Assembly: GCA_013399695.1 (NCBI GenBank)
Contig: VXAU01002292.1
Span: 682,013 to 746,012 of the forward strand
From: Formicarius rufipectus
Taxonomy: Eukaryota > Chordata > Aves > Passeriformes > Formicariidae
Direction: 5' to 3'
Length of the DNA stretch: 64,000 nt
A model generated the notes under the pieces. It saw only the letters and a program-made list of their open reading frames with translations, did no database searches and had not been told where the DNA came from. Positions 12,475-23,759 of the stretch are shown here, piece by piece (position 1 is the first letter of the stretch; each line of letters opens with the position of its first letter). The position numbers and the translations under genes are program-made.

Positions 12475-12636
12475 GCCCAGGGCGGCATGAGCCCGCTCCG
12501 GCCGCCGCCGCCGGGGGTAACGCGGGGCAGCACCAGCACCAGGGCCAGGGCCGGCCGGGGTAGCGCCGCGACGCTTCGCGGGGAGCGGGACTCGCCCGCG
12601 GCCGCTCGGCGTGTGGGGCCCCGCCGGGGCTCGTAG
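12467..12636 (+). promoter_or_regulatory. Two overlapping upstream ORFs in the PDSS2 5' leader
   Basis: The ATG inside the YY1 word (12467) opens a 7-codon frame ending at TGA 12488-12490. The next ATG at 12487 overlaps that stop (GCATGAG) and opens a 49-codon frame ending at TAG 12634-12636, 51 bases before the PDSS2 start at 12688. The second frame encodes an Arg/Pro/Ala/Gly-rich peptide of no recognisable kind. If transcription begins upstream of 12467 both uORFs would be in the leader and could reduce PDSS2 translation; if it begins within or just after the YY1 site only the second would be retained. Confidence 0.5.
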
Positions 12637-12687
12637 TGGGAGAGCGGAGCCCCCCAACCCGCGCCCGCCCGCGCCGGGGGAAGCGGC

Positions 12688-12914
12688 ATGTGGGGCGCGC
12701 TGCTGCGGCGCGGGGCCCGCAGCACCGGTGGGCTCCGGTGGCTGTCGTCGGGCGGCCCGCCCTGGAGCCAGGTGGTGTCGGAGGCCGAGAAGATTGTGGG
12801 CTACCCGACGTCCTTCATGAGCCTGCGGTGCCTGCTGAGCGACGAGCTCAGCAACATCGCCATGCAGGTGCGCAAGCTGGTGGGCACCAAGCACCCGCTG
12901 CTCGACACCGCTCG
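12688..12914 (+). CDS. PDSS2: PDSS2 coding exon 1 (decaprenyl diphosphate synthase subunit 2)
   Basis: This exon encodes residues 1-75 and the first two bases of codon 76. PDSS2 pairs with PDSS1 in mitochondria to make the long polyprenyl diphosphate tail of coenzyme Q; it is the subunit thought not to carry the catalytic Asp-rich motifs. The first ~23 residues (MWGALLRRGARSTGGLRWLS) are Arg-rich, lack acidic residues and look like a mitochondrial targeting peptide. From residue 28 the sequence is nearly the same as I recall for vertebrate PDSS2: VVSEAEKIVGYPTSFM, SLRCLLSDELSNIAMQ and VRKLVGTKHPLL. The ATG has a purine at -3 (gcggcATGt) and no earlier ATG is in frame. The leader before the conserved block is shorter than I remember for human. 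The exon ends at a consensus donor, cg|gtaagc, phase 2. The gene name is firm; the exact targeting-peptide cleavage site is not predicted. Confidence 0.96.
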
Positions 12915-15900
12915 GTAAGCGCCGGGGGCTGCCGCGGTGGGGTGCGCGGGGGTCGGCGGTGCTGGGGCCGCCCGCAGCCATCGCGGGGGCTCCTCAGAGC
13001 TCCTGGGAAGTTCTGGGCTTGGCTTGTTGTCGGGGGTGGCGTGGCGTGTCCCCAGGGACGCGCTGCCCTCCGCGCCAGGACCCTCCTTTCCCTGCCGCGA
13101 CGGGGCATCCCTGCGGTGCTCGCTGCCACGGCGAAGTTGCTTCAGTTGTGACGCCACGTGCTGCAAAAAGGAGCCCCAAAATGCCCTGGAAACGGGATAC
13201 GGGCGGCCGCCTCGCTAAAAGTTGCGTGGTTTTGTTGCTATTAAGAACGATATTGCAAGGGAAGCGGTGAAAAAAGGGGAGGAGCTGCTCGGCTTATAAA
13301 CTCATAGTGACACTGCCCTGAGCTATGTATTTTGTGAGCGAGAGCTTTAGGAAACCTTGTCTGTGTTGGAACATCCAGCTGGGAGCTTTTTGTAATGTTA
13401 AGAATTTTAGTGTTGCGAAATTGTTTATCTGCTCTTTGAGTTTTTAAGGCTAACTAGTGGAAGGCTTGCATTCTGCCATTAAGCAGAAATCGGATTGTTG
13501 AGCAGTGCTTTGCTTGATTGCAGAACAAGAACTGATTAGGAGTAGTGGTTTTTTTTGACACTGTGAAAGTCCAGAAGCTTACCAAAATGAAGAAAAAAAG
13601 GTGCAGTTTCCAAAGGCTTTTGGTTGTGGATTTCAGTGTTTTGGTGTGGTTTTTAATTTGAACAAGTGTAAGACAAAAATTAGCATTTGTTTAAAACAGA
13701 TGTTTTGCTTTTCTTTTGAATAACAGAAATTGTAGCTGTGTAGTGGTCCTTGGCAACTCCACAACTATGGTGTAAAGATAGAAAAACAAGATTAGTTTTT
13801 CAAGATCTCTGTCTCTAAATCTGGGTGTCTTGAGTGAACGAGTACAAGAAACAAATGTAGCTTTTTTAAAGAAACATGATTTTCAGGAAGGGGGACATAT
13901 ATTAGCTTGAAATAAACGCTTTTGGAAGAAACAAATCATATTTTTAATAAAAATGGAAAATACCTGACTTTAGGAAATGCTCGTGGAGAGGATTTTGTTG
14001 AATTGTTTATAAATGCAGATTGTGGTATTATGATACAGAGGAGGGATAAGAAAATATTATTCTTTGTAAGGTCAGTTGATGAAGGGAATAGGAGGACCAA
14101 CACACAGGGGGCTCCTAAGTTTCCACTGCAGTTGTAGAACTGTCATAGAGACCTATGTGTCTAAAGCACAGTGCTAAAGTGGAACTTTTATGTTAGCTTT
14201 AGAGTGTCTGTTCAATGTGGTAGTTGCTGTTTTATTCGTGAACTAAATTTAAATGGAGTATTTTGGGGCATGGTGGGAAGTTTTGTGGTGGAGTTGTGAT
14301 GTAAGAGTTTGTTGTTGGGGTTTTTGTTGTTATTTTAAGTGGGCTGCCTCAGGCTTAATTCTGTAAGCCTGTGGCTTGTGGGACACCAGTAGGGATATAG
14401 TCATACCCAGGGTCAGCAGAATTAAGTCCATTAATTTTTAAAATTCACATATGCTTCAGAGTACACTTCTAACTAACCTGATGTGTCATGCTGGAAACAA
14501 AAAGTACTTACATAAAACTGAAATCCTGTGCCCTTACTTTGGGTGTTCTTATTTGGCTTCACTGGTATTTCCAAAGGCTTTGATAGAGATGCATTTCCAA
14601 TGGCCTTGACTTTTGTATTATAAGAAGAATTAGTATCCTAGTGACAAGTTTTAGTACACCAGTAGCAATGCACAAATTGCACCGCACTCACCATGTTTTA
14701 TGGTGTGATTTTGCAATAATGTGAAATTTGACCTTTTTCTTTCTTAATAATATTGATAATTTATTTCTGAAATTTAAGTGTTGTATGTCTGAATGTAAAT
14801 ATGAGTGGCTTTAGTTTTGGATCTCAGATCTATGCTCTGACTTACCACAGCAATTTAGGAAACAGCTCTTTATTTTTTTAATACTAAGATTTTTTTCAGT
14901 ACTTTTAAATCTCCGGGTTGTTACTCATGCTTAAAAAGTAACGTAGGTTTCCTGTTTTGTATCCGAACAAATGTTTTAAAGCATAAATATCTGAAATATA
15001 TTGTTTGGTGACTTTTTTGTTTTTTTAATGCTTAAGTGATTGGTATGTTCTGCAACTCTAAACTTTGAGACTGTGAGTAAATACTGTGTACATCTAATAA
15101 GTACTCCAACACTTATGGAAATGTTTGTATTTGGGGAAACATCTGAAAAACATGTGCTGTAAAATTGGTTAATTGCATATGCTGTTTCTCAAGTTTCTAC
15201 TAATTTATTTTTGAGGCTATAAGTGGTGACAATCAAATTATGATTCTTTGTTGTCATGTCTAAACAATCTTCATTTTCCTTAACCTTCTTTAAGTGGTGA
15301 CATTTTGTCATCAGTGTGTTTGTGTCTACCCTCCCTTCCTGCCTGAATGCCTTGCCTGCCTTTGAAGTCTTCCTGAGACCATGAGGGGTTTCTTAAAGCC
15401 GAGGGTTCGCTACCAATGCTTATGTGCATGGAATAGGTTCTGAACTGAAAAAGTGTAAGTTGTAATTGCCACCACGCTGAAAGTCTTTAGTTTAATGAGA
15501 GTGTTTATGGAGGCTTTCTACATTTTGCTAAGCTTTGGGTCACTAGGCTGTTGCAATGCAATGCCTGTGCTGAGAGCCTTGAAGAAGGCAGCTGAAAGAT
15601 AAGTAATTGTCCATGCGAGGCAGGACATGTGGAGAAACAGCTGTTGGGCCAGTATATGTTTCTCTGATGATGCCATCCATTTCTTCCTCTCGTTTGGATG
15701 CAGCAGTGGCAGCTCCTGGGTAGAAGTGCCTGCTCTGAATCAGGACTGCAGCAGGTGTTATTCTGGGGTGGTGTATGACCTTGATACTTCCTACCAAGCC
15801 TGTGCCTTACCAGCAGCTTTAAATCTGTGAGCTATTGCTGGCTCTGCTCTTGGGAGGTCAGAGGTGGGTAACTGAGCCCTACAGTGAAGGATTTGGGAGT

Positions 15901-15939
15901 TCTGTAGTCCATGCCATAAAGCTGAGAGGGTTTTCTCGG

Positions 15940-16003
15940 TTGTTTGGGGCTTTTTGTTGTTGTTGTTTGGGGTGTTTTGTTTTTGTTTTTTGTGTTTTTT
16001 TTT
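15940..16003. repeat. G/T-rich low-complexity tract
   Basis: The + strand here is composed almost only of G and T, with words such as TTGTTGTTG and GGGGTGTTTTG. It lies about 130 bases before a MIR copy. It is one of several such tracts in intron 1. Confidence 0.85.
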
Positions 16004-16133
16004 AATTTCTGAGCTTTTGATTTCTTTAAAGTCAACCACATGAAGTGAACATCCTTAGTACTAGCTTTGCCAGACTTGTTGAAAGAGGGCAAAATGTGAG
16101 GGAAAGGTTACGTTTTGTATTAGAAAGGCTAAT

Positions 16134-16356
16134 GTCTAGTGGTTAGTGGATCATTGGAAGCTGGGATATCTGGATTAGATTCACAGCTGTGCTTTTGGCT
16201 CTCTGACTAGAGCAAGTCACTTAATTTTTCATACTTGCATTTACTTATCTGTGAAATGAATAATGTAGCATCTGTTTTCTGGAGATGTTACACTTCATTC
16301 ATTACAGCTTGTATTGATCACTGTGATCTCTGAGTGGAAAATGGTGCATAAGCAAT
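16134..16356 (+). mobile_element. MIR-like (CORE) SINE, nearly full length
   Basis: This is the best SINE in the window. The head 'tctagtggttagtggatca' (16135) matches the tRNA-derived MIR start with its box A region. Box B is degenerate ('gattagattcacagctgtgc', 16173). Then follow 'gactagagcaagtcacttaa' (16205), 'cttatctgtgaaatgaataa' (16244), and a 3' part with 'gatctctgagtggaaaatgg' (16324), matching the sauropsid MIR tail (gatctactgatgaaaa). All landmarks are in the expected order and spacing on the + strand. It is very old and internally eroded. Confidence 0.75.
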
Positions 16357-18302
16357 ATTAACAATGAGTACTTTAAAGAAATGCTATCATTAAATATTTG
16401 CTTCTAATGGATACTCTGGAAACAAAATTGCAATCTGACTACTTCTGGATCTTTCTGTTTGTAGTTCTATGAGTCACTGTATGGTTTTTCATAGCTGTAA
16501 GATTCCTTTCACTAAAATGAAGTGTTTTCAGCAGCTACTCAAAGCTAGCTTTTTTTTTTTTTCTCTTCAGGCATTGCTAGACTAAAGGAAAATTTTTTCA
16601 ATGTGTGAGTATATGACCTCCTTTTCAGTTGAGAAGCAAGCGAATCTCCAATCTCTTTCCCCTTTCCCTGCTAGGCTAGCATACATCCTTCGTAGTGTAG
16701 GAAAGTGTCTGTAATTGTCACAGAGATCTACTTTTCTCAATACATAGTGTGCATAACACTTTCTTGATTACTTAATCTCCCTTGAGAAGGGTATAGCTTG
16801 CTGCAGATTGTAAACAGTAAATGTTACGGCCAATGCATCACTTTTATAATATCGCTAAATGAAATGGAACACTTCATACACGTAAAATTATTATGGGATA
16901 GCGTTTAGCTCCAGCCATTCTCTCATTAGCCTCCGGGAGGAATGGTTATATTTTAGTTCTGTCAGAATTGTTTGTTGGTGATAAATGCTTAAGTAGACTT
17001 AGTTATGGTTTTCCTCGATTATTACAGAAATAAAAACACTGGCTAGACCAGGTTTTGTTCTGTTGCAGCCTGCTTGGTGTAGATCACTACTCATTTTAAG
17101 CACCAAACATAAAATGCGATCCAGAGTACTTTCAAGATTACATGCTTTTGTTCAAAATACCTTATAACATTGATTTCCTAATAGTCCTGTTTCTTTGTCA
17201 GCTTGAAATGGCTTAGCTCAGTAATTTATACATCTTGTAACTTGAAGTGTGGTGTGCATTTGCCCTCCTATGGGAGTGATTTCAGCATAGACCTAGGGAT
17301 TTGTTCTGCCCTGTTGATGGAATTGTTACTGCCAATTTATATTTTGTCTTAGAAGAGTGGTGATCTTAAAACTGTCCTTTTTTATGATTGTTAATGCTGT
17401 GATTGACTACGAGTAGCTTTTCAGCAACTTGTTTCAAATGTTAATTAATTTTTTTTTTCTGGGTTAGAACAATGATAGTGTCTATTAACTTGGCAATGGC
17501 TAATGAGATACTGTTCTCTGAAACCAGCAGGCAGCTGGACACCCAAAGGGACAAGCAGAGAGTCTAGCTTAGAGCTTTGAAAACTAAAACTTACTACAGT
17601 CTTGTAAGTTTTACTGAGTTACTTAATCTGTAATGGGCCTGGAGTAATAAAGTCTCTCTCCTGCACTTACCAGAATAGAAATTAAAACACAATTGCATTA
17701 CTTAATTTTATTGTATTTTCTGGCTGCTCTAACACTTTGTGAAAAATATTTTTATGGTGTAGAGATGTGATTTTTAGAATTGTGGTCAGAATACATATGA
17801 AGTCAGCTATGATATAGTAGTTGTGTCGTTTCCTGTGTTTGCTGCAGAGATCTCTTTAACTTTGTGGAGGCACTGACCACCACAGCTGGCATGCAGGGCA
17901 CTTCTGCACAAAGTCTTAGTAGTGATGTTAGAAGTGCGGAAATGGTTTTCCTTCTTGATGTGTTGAATACTATTTGCAAAATTACTGTAATAGTGATACG
18001 TCTCCTCAAGAAGTAAAGGTAGTCCTTGTTGTGATCATGGGTTTACTGCAGTTGTTGAGAGAGGCTGAACTGATGATTGAACAACCACTTTTCACTTCTA
18101 GTGGTACTGAGTTCTTGTCTTACCATTCATTGATAGTACTTGTGTGGAAGAATTTATGTAAAGGATGTTTAATTATATGGTGCAGTTTTCTGCTGAGTAT
18201 TTTGCCACCATAAGCAAAGTAGGATCGAGTAGCAAATTGGCAATATGGATGTGCAAAAGCTCGTCCCCAAATTAAATTTTCTTGCATTTGAATAACTGCT
18301 TT

Positions 18303-18354
18303 TTTGCAATGATTTTCATTTAAATGTCTTTGCAGTGATTCTCATTTAAATATG
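18303..18354. repeat. Imperfect tandem duplication, 2 x 26 bases
   Basis: Unit one (18303-18328) begins 'tttgcaatgattttcattta' and unit two (18329-18354) begins 'tttgcagtgattctcattta'. They differ at a few positions only, which suggests a local duplication followed by drift. Confidence 0.85.
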
Positions 18355-20693
18355 TATGTTGAATCCAAACTTCTGTACTTATGAAGAATGTATTATTTCA
18401 GCATGTCTTTGTAAGCAAAGTGTATTTAGTAGATGATGAATCTGTTTGGGATTTGTGATGGAATTATTTATAGTGGAAACTAATATGGTACCCTGATGTT
18501 GGTAAGTTCTGGTATTTTTTTGTAGGGAATACAAGTCTGAAGATTTCATCAGAATTTCATGTACTACTCAGTGTGACTAAATGAAAGACCTTGGGATTTC
18601 TTAAGCTTGAGTTTCAAGCATGTGGCAAAGAAACTGCATGTATAATGAGCAGATCCAAGTGCCAGTCAGTTTTGAAAGAATTTAGTATAGTGCACCTAGA
18701 GAGAACTTTGCTTTACTTTGGGCATGCAGTTGCCTAAAATGAAGGTAATTTTTAAAGTTCACATCTGTTCTTTCCGGTTTTCAAGTACAATTGATTTATA
18801 ATGCATGTGAATATTGAATTCCAAGTCTAATGTACTAGTGAGTGACTGCTAGGTCAATGTTTGCTCTATGCAGGAAAAGAGTACTGAATAAGTGGAAATA
18901 GTTTCAAAATAATTCCTTCTGTAACACAGAAAAGAGTTGCCAAATATGCCTTTCTATGAAGTGCAAATGAGAACCAATGTCAAAGAGTAATCAAAATTAA
19001 TGTTTGGGTTACTGGAAGTGGTTTTTACTCAGTGAATCTTCTGTTTGGTTGTGATAAGTTAACTTCTTTGCCTTACAAGAATAAGGGAAAAAGTACTTTC
19101 CCTAGGGCTTTTTCTTAGGTCTCTATTTTGTAGTTTGCAAATAGTGTTCTCCCCCACTCAAGATATTTTCCTGCTCTGTTCCCTGTTTTGTTGATGCTAC
19201 CTCCCAGTTGACTTCTTTCCTTGCTTTGGAGGTTCTGGCAGTGAGACCAAGCAGGAGACACTGTTAACTATGATCATTTTCAGAACTCCTCCAAAGACCA
19301 TGGGTAACACTGTATTCCCTATAGCACTTCCTAATCTATTGAGGAAAGTACTAAGTTCACCAAGGACAAATATAGGTAAGCTCAGAAGTTAGTTGTTTCC
19401 ATACTTACTCTATAGCTTTTTCCTAGGAGTGGCAGACCACTGTATTACATTATTAATATCTTTCCTTTACCCCACATCTGAGTGTCTTAGTTTCCCTCAG
19501 GGTAGGCACACTGTCTGCAGTGCTTGCCCTAAAGGAACTACTGCTAGACACAAACCTGACAGACTTTAAAGGAACACTATGAATTTAAAAATCAGATCTA
19601 TTACAAAAAATAAGTTTAAAATCTGTAGCAGCTGCTTTGCTGTCCTTGAATTGTCCCTGCCAATTGTATGGCATTGACAGTGACTTCAGATTAATTTTTA
19701 TTTTTTTTTCTTCTCTCTTGCCGTACAACAGAATTTCATGTAAGGAAAGAAAAACTGATCATATAGGAAGACTGGTGAGACTCGTTATATGTGTCAGCTT
19801 TTATCAAACACATGCTGTGAACTACCTAGACTTTACTTATAATGATAGGTAAGGCTTAGAAATTCGCCTCAATGCATTACTTAATTGAGAAACTCTAGGA
19901 CTTATTCAGTCCACTGAAGGTTCTTCAGGTGAGCAACAGTCATCTTTTCTTCAATCCTCAGCTATTCCTAAAGAAATATCAGGGGCTCTAGCTTTTGCAT
20001 TCATCTTTTTTATCTCTTTTCCACTTAAATTACTAGTGATGGTTGTTCCCCTTGCCTTCTCATTTCCCCAGTTCTTTTCTTCAAAACAGTACTAGTTGGT
20101 TCTTTTCCACGCTGCTCTCCTGTTTTGGGGAAAACCAGAGAAAGTTCTACAGGTAATCCTCTGTTTCTGAATTAAATGGAAGTTGATAGTTTGTTGGTTA
20201 TAGTTTGTTACATCTAGTTTGTTTTATTCCCTCTTCTTCACAGATAGGGAAGGTGGTCATACATCTAGGAACCACCGATCCAGCTTTAGTTTTCCACTTA
20301 AAACCAAGCAAATTCTTTACCCTTCATTCTCAATTTATTAAAAAAATTACTGCCTTTAGAAGGAGCTTTCTTCAAAATCAAGTGGAAATTATTTTTGATT
20401 ATTTGTTAGTTAAATGGTCCTTTAAACATGAATTGATTGATTCAGTTAATGTGCAAAATTAACTCCTTGTGTAGAATTTGAATTCTTAAAAGAAAAACAT
20501 CATTCTCCCAAACAGCTCCCATTGTTTCTTTTCTAGATCTTCATATACTCATGGTGCAAACTTGCTGGAATGACTGATATCTTTTTCATTAACTGCATGT
20601 TCAACACACTTCAGAAAATAATCATAATCTAAGGGTTGATACATCTATATGTGTGTTGTGGTCCTTGCAATATCTTACCTATTTCGCCTTAAA

Positions 20694-20736
20694 AAATGAA
20701 AGGGAGAAAGTGAGAAAGAAAGAGAGAGGGAAAGAT
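20694..20736. repeat. GA-rich purine tract
   Basis: The + strand is almost pure purine (for example 'gtgagaaagaaagagagagg' at 20710). A degenerate GA microsatellite. Confidence 0.85.
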
Positions 20737-20756
20737 TCTGTATTTCAGTCACAAAG

Positions 20757-20845
20757 TAGGTCTGGGTCTGTAACAGGATGTGCTTGTATAGACCCATCCT
20801 GCAAATGAATAGTCCCGATTAAGGCAATTTGAGGGTAATGGTCCA
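20757..20845. repeat. Fragment of an ancient dispersed sauropsid repeat
   Basis: The phrase 'agacccatcctgcaaatgaa' followed directly by 'tagtcccgatta' resembles an old repeat seen widely in turtle and archosaur DNA (ATCCTGCAAA, a short spacer, GAGTAGTCCCATTGA). It is too short and too diverged to name the family. Confidence 0.35.
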
Positions 20846-22549
20846 TGCGAACACACTTTGTGGCTGGTTGTCATCTGAATGATTAGCCAGTAGCAGAAGC
20901 ACCATAATTAGTTGATTTGATAAGACTGCTTTTAATCAAACTTAGCACAAAGTTCAACTTGTTAAGAACTAAATGAAATAATTGTTAGGCCAAATACATG
21001 AGCAAAGCCACAAGTGGAAAAATTATCTTTTACCCATTTGAAAAGTGACTGTGCTAGCATATGTGTTTGTTAGTGATTTTTTTTCTCTCCAGAGATGGTT
21101 TGTGTTCATGTTAAATTAGTGTTACACTTTGAGACTGAATATGACAGAGCCACCGTATTTTCCTATTATGGAAATTCATATATTCTCATAGGCTAAGAAC
21201 TAAAGATTCCTATACTATGTCAGTGCAGCCTGTGTGCATACTGTTAGACAGGGCAAAGTTTTTAGCCTGGTGACCTTCCAGTCTCTCAATTGCTTTCTGT
21301 TTAATGTGGTTGTGAAGATAAAGATATACTGTGTGCATATGTTAGTGCTACATTATGAAGTTCATATTGGGATCATTCTTTTAGAAGTTGACTTCTGTGT
21401 GTGATCTGTCTGGTATGACTATATTTCACTAATTAAAAATTAATCTACAGGAAAAACATGTCTTCCCCAAACCTGTGTTGCCTTGTGGAGGTGAAGCTGA
21501 AGTGTTGAAGAGCCTAGAGATCATCTGTTCTTCACCCCTGGTTGTTAAAACCGGAAATACCAGGGAAGGTTTGTACTCCATGCTTTATTGTCCACAAAAA
21601 GAATTTGTCACTTTCTGATTACTTGTAAGTTTAGATAATATGGGAGTCCTTAACAGGCTCTGGAAGAAATCAGGTGTCATCTCTCAGTAGGAGTAATAAT
21701 GTGAAAAGACCACTTTCAGAAATAAGACTCAGAGAACTTGAGAAAACTGTGAGTATGGAGACCTTTAGGGCAACCCATCTGGCAACATACATTTATTTAA
21801 GGAATGGAAGGCAGTAAAGGGGCTTCAGCTATTAGAATTTACAGTATATTTTATGTGTCTTTTGTCCATAATATAACTTCATAAAACTGAAACAAATTGT
21901 CTTGCCAGTTGGAAAGTAGGGAATGAATCCACGTAATGACTACAGCATGTCATAGCAACCGAGTTTTAAAATAGTCAGATTCCAAAATGTTATAAAAATT
22001 ACATCAGAAGGAAAAAAAACATACTATGTGTTACGTTATAGCAACAGAAATGTGGCCTTGTTTGTTTGTGAATCACGTGAGATCATGTTACTGCCTGTGG
22101 ATTTTCTGGTGGGAGTGGGGCTGGATTGTGTGTCCTAACATACAGTGCTCGTTCAGGGGGATGCTTGGGGTTATTTTTTTTTGGCTGTTCCTGTGACACT
22201 TTGAAAGAACTGAAGTTAAATTTTCTGGTTTGATTTTATTTTCAGATAAAGTACTAACTGAATATTCACCTTCTTGATTGCTCTTCTACTTTTAAGACTT
22301 AGAGTTCCTTTGAATCTTTCTTGGTCTTTTACCAAGGCTTGTCAGGGAATGATTAGGTTTTAGTGCAGAACATTCCAAATGAAACTTCAAGAGATTGTTT
22401 GGTTTTTTCCTAATTAATGCAGATAGTGTTGTTGGCAGATGCCATCCTGCAGCATGATGTCTGGATGCTTCCCAGAGCAATGGCAAGATTCACAGTGGAT
22501 GTTTGTTCATCCCTCTCCCACCTTGAGTGTGCACAGTACTCTGAGCCTG

Positions 22550-22572
22550 GAGGAGCTCACTGTGAGCTCCTC
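22550..22572. repeat. Perfect short inverted repeat (11-bp arms, 1-base centre)
   Basis: GAGGAGCTCAC at 22550-22560 is followed by one T and by its exact complement GTGAGCTCCTC at 22562-22572. It sits in a locally GC-richer patch of about 200 bases (22430-22620) in intron 1. It could form a hairpin or bind a dimeric factor, but no known site is evident. Confidence 0.85.
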
Positions 22573-23682
22573 GCTAGGCTAAATGCTGGCCGAGACAGTG
22601 GGGATCTATCGTAAGGAATCAGCTTACGACCACAGTGTATGTCTAATAACTATGTGCATGTAAGTGCCCAGCATAACTCCATGTCAGATTCAAAGCATGG
22701 ACCCAGAAGCAGAATGGACTGTCTTGTTCTACTTGCACAGATGTTCTGCTTTATGAGATTAGTGCTTGCAGTTTGGTCCTTTGAATATGTTTTCATTTGA
22801 GAGCTTTGATTTCTAGTTTTGACAGGTCTCATGCTCAGTCTACAGTGTTCTTTCACATATACCATCTTCCTAATAGTTAATTTATAAAAAAACTTTTTCA
22901 GGTAACTCTTAAGAATTAAACATGCATTACAACTAGAAATTGAGGTGTCTTCACAACTAGAATTGTTCCCTTCTTTGCCTTGTTCTATTGCAATTGATAG
23001 GTTACTTACTTCCTAGAAATATCAACTCTGGATTAATATATTGTCCTGGCGTGGTACCACTGCTTCAGATTACCGTGGTGTACATGTAGGTATTAAATAT
23101 TGAAGGCCGTTTTTGCGTTCTCCTGTGGTGGAGCTCTGTGTAAACAAGTCTTATTTACTGAGCAGTTTGGAAAGCATGTACACACCAGTTTGCCTTAGGA
23201 AATCTGCCATTTAAGTTTTGTCCTGATTTTTCTATGGTGATGGTAAATGGAGAGGTAGACAAGCAACCGTAATGGTGAGTGTTATTGAGAGGAAGAACCA
23301 TTGTCCTGAGATTGTGAAGGAAATCTGTTTAAGCTCATGAATAACTTAAATGCTTGCCAACTACTGTCACTAACCCTCATAAAACAGTTTTCAATCTGTT
23401 TTGTTCAAAGGAATTAGGAAGCAAAAGTCTCTGCTTTTGTGTAAAGTAGTATGTTTGCTTTAAAGTTTTGTAACGTAATGTGTTCAGTCTGGGGACAGAT
23501 ATAAGACCATCGCATAAATATTAGGAAAGGAAAAAAATTCATTGAAGAAGATTGAAGACATATGAATGCTTTCAGTCTGCACAGAACTAGTGTTGCCATG
23601 CTACGGAGTGTAATGCAAATGTATGAAACCAGTGAATGGTGTTGCTAATATCTGAGAGAGTGTAGTTGTGTGCTTCACATTG

Positions 23683-23759
23683 AAAAAAAAAACAACCAAC
23701 TACTGCAAAAAAAAAAAATCAAACCAAAAAAACCCCAAACAAACAAAAAACCCCCCAAA
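23683..23759. repeat. A/C-rich low-complexity tract
   Basis: The + strand is made of A runs and AAACC or CCCCAAAC words, like the tract at 11741 and opposite in strand to the G/T tracts elsewhere in intron 1. Confidence 0.9.

Larger units (their letters stand above)
12225..13250. promoter_or_regulatory. CpG island promoter of PDSS2
   Basis: About 1 kb of GC-rich, CpG-dense DNA, in sharp contrast to the AT-rich flanks. It includes an AscI-type site (ggcgcgcc, 12440-12447), two NotI-type sites (gcggccgc near 12598 and 13203), and short CCG runs near 12500. It covers the presumptive transcription start region, the 5' UTR, coding exon 1 and the start of intron 1. No TATA box is seen at a suitable position, which fits a housekeeping CpG-island promoter for a mitochondrial biosynthesis gene. 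Such promoters often fire in both directions, so a divergent non-coding transcript is possible but not shown by sequence. Confidence 0.9.

Noticed and set aside
12436..13270. Many open frames on both strands in the CpG island
   Set aside because: GC-rich DNA has few stop codons; only the 12688 frame carries a conserved protein. Frames starting at 12611 and 12636 begin with GTG and are not plausible here.
21505..21590. 'agagatcatctgttcttcac' suggesting a CR1 tail
   Set aside because: Only about 25 bases resemble the consensus; flanks do not continue the match.
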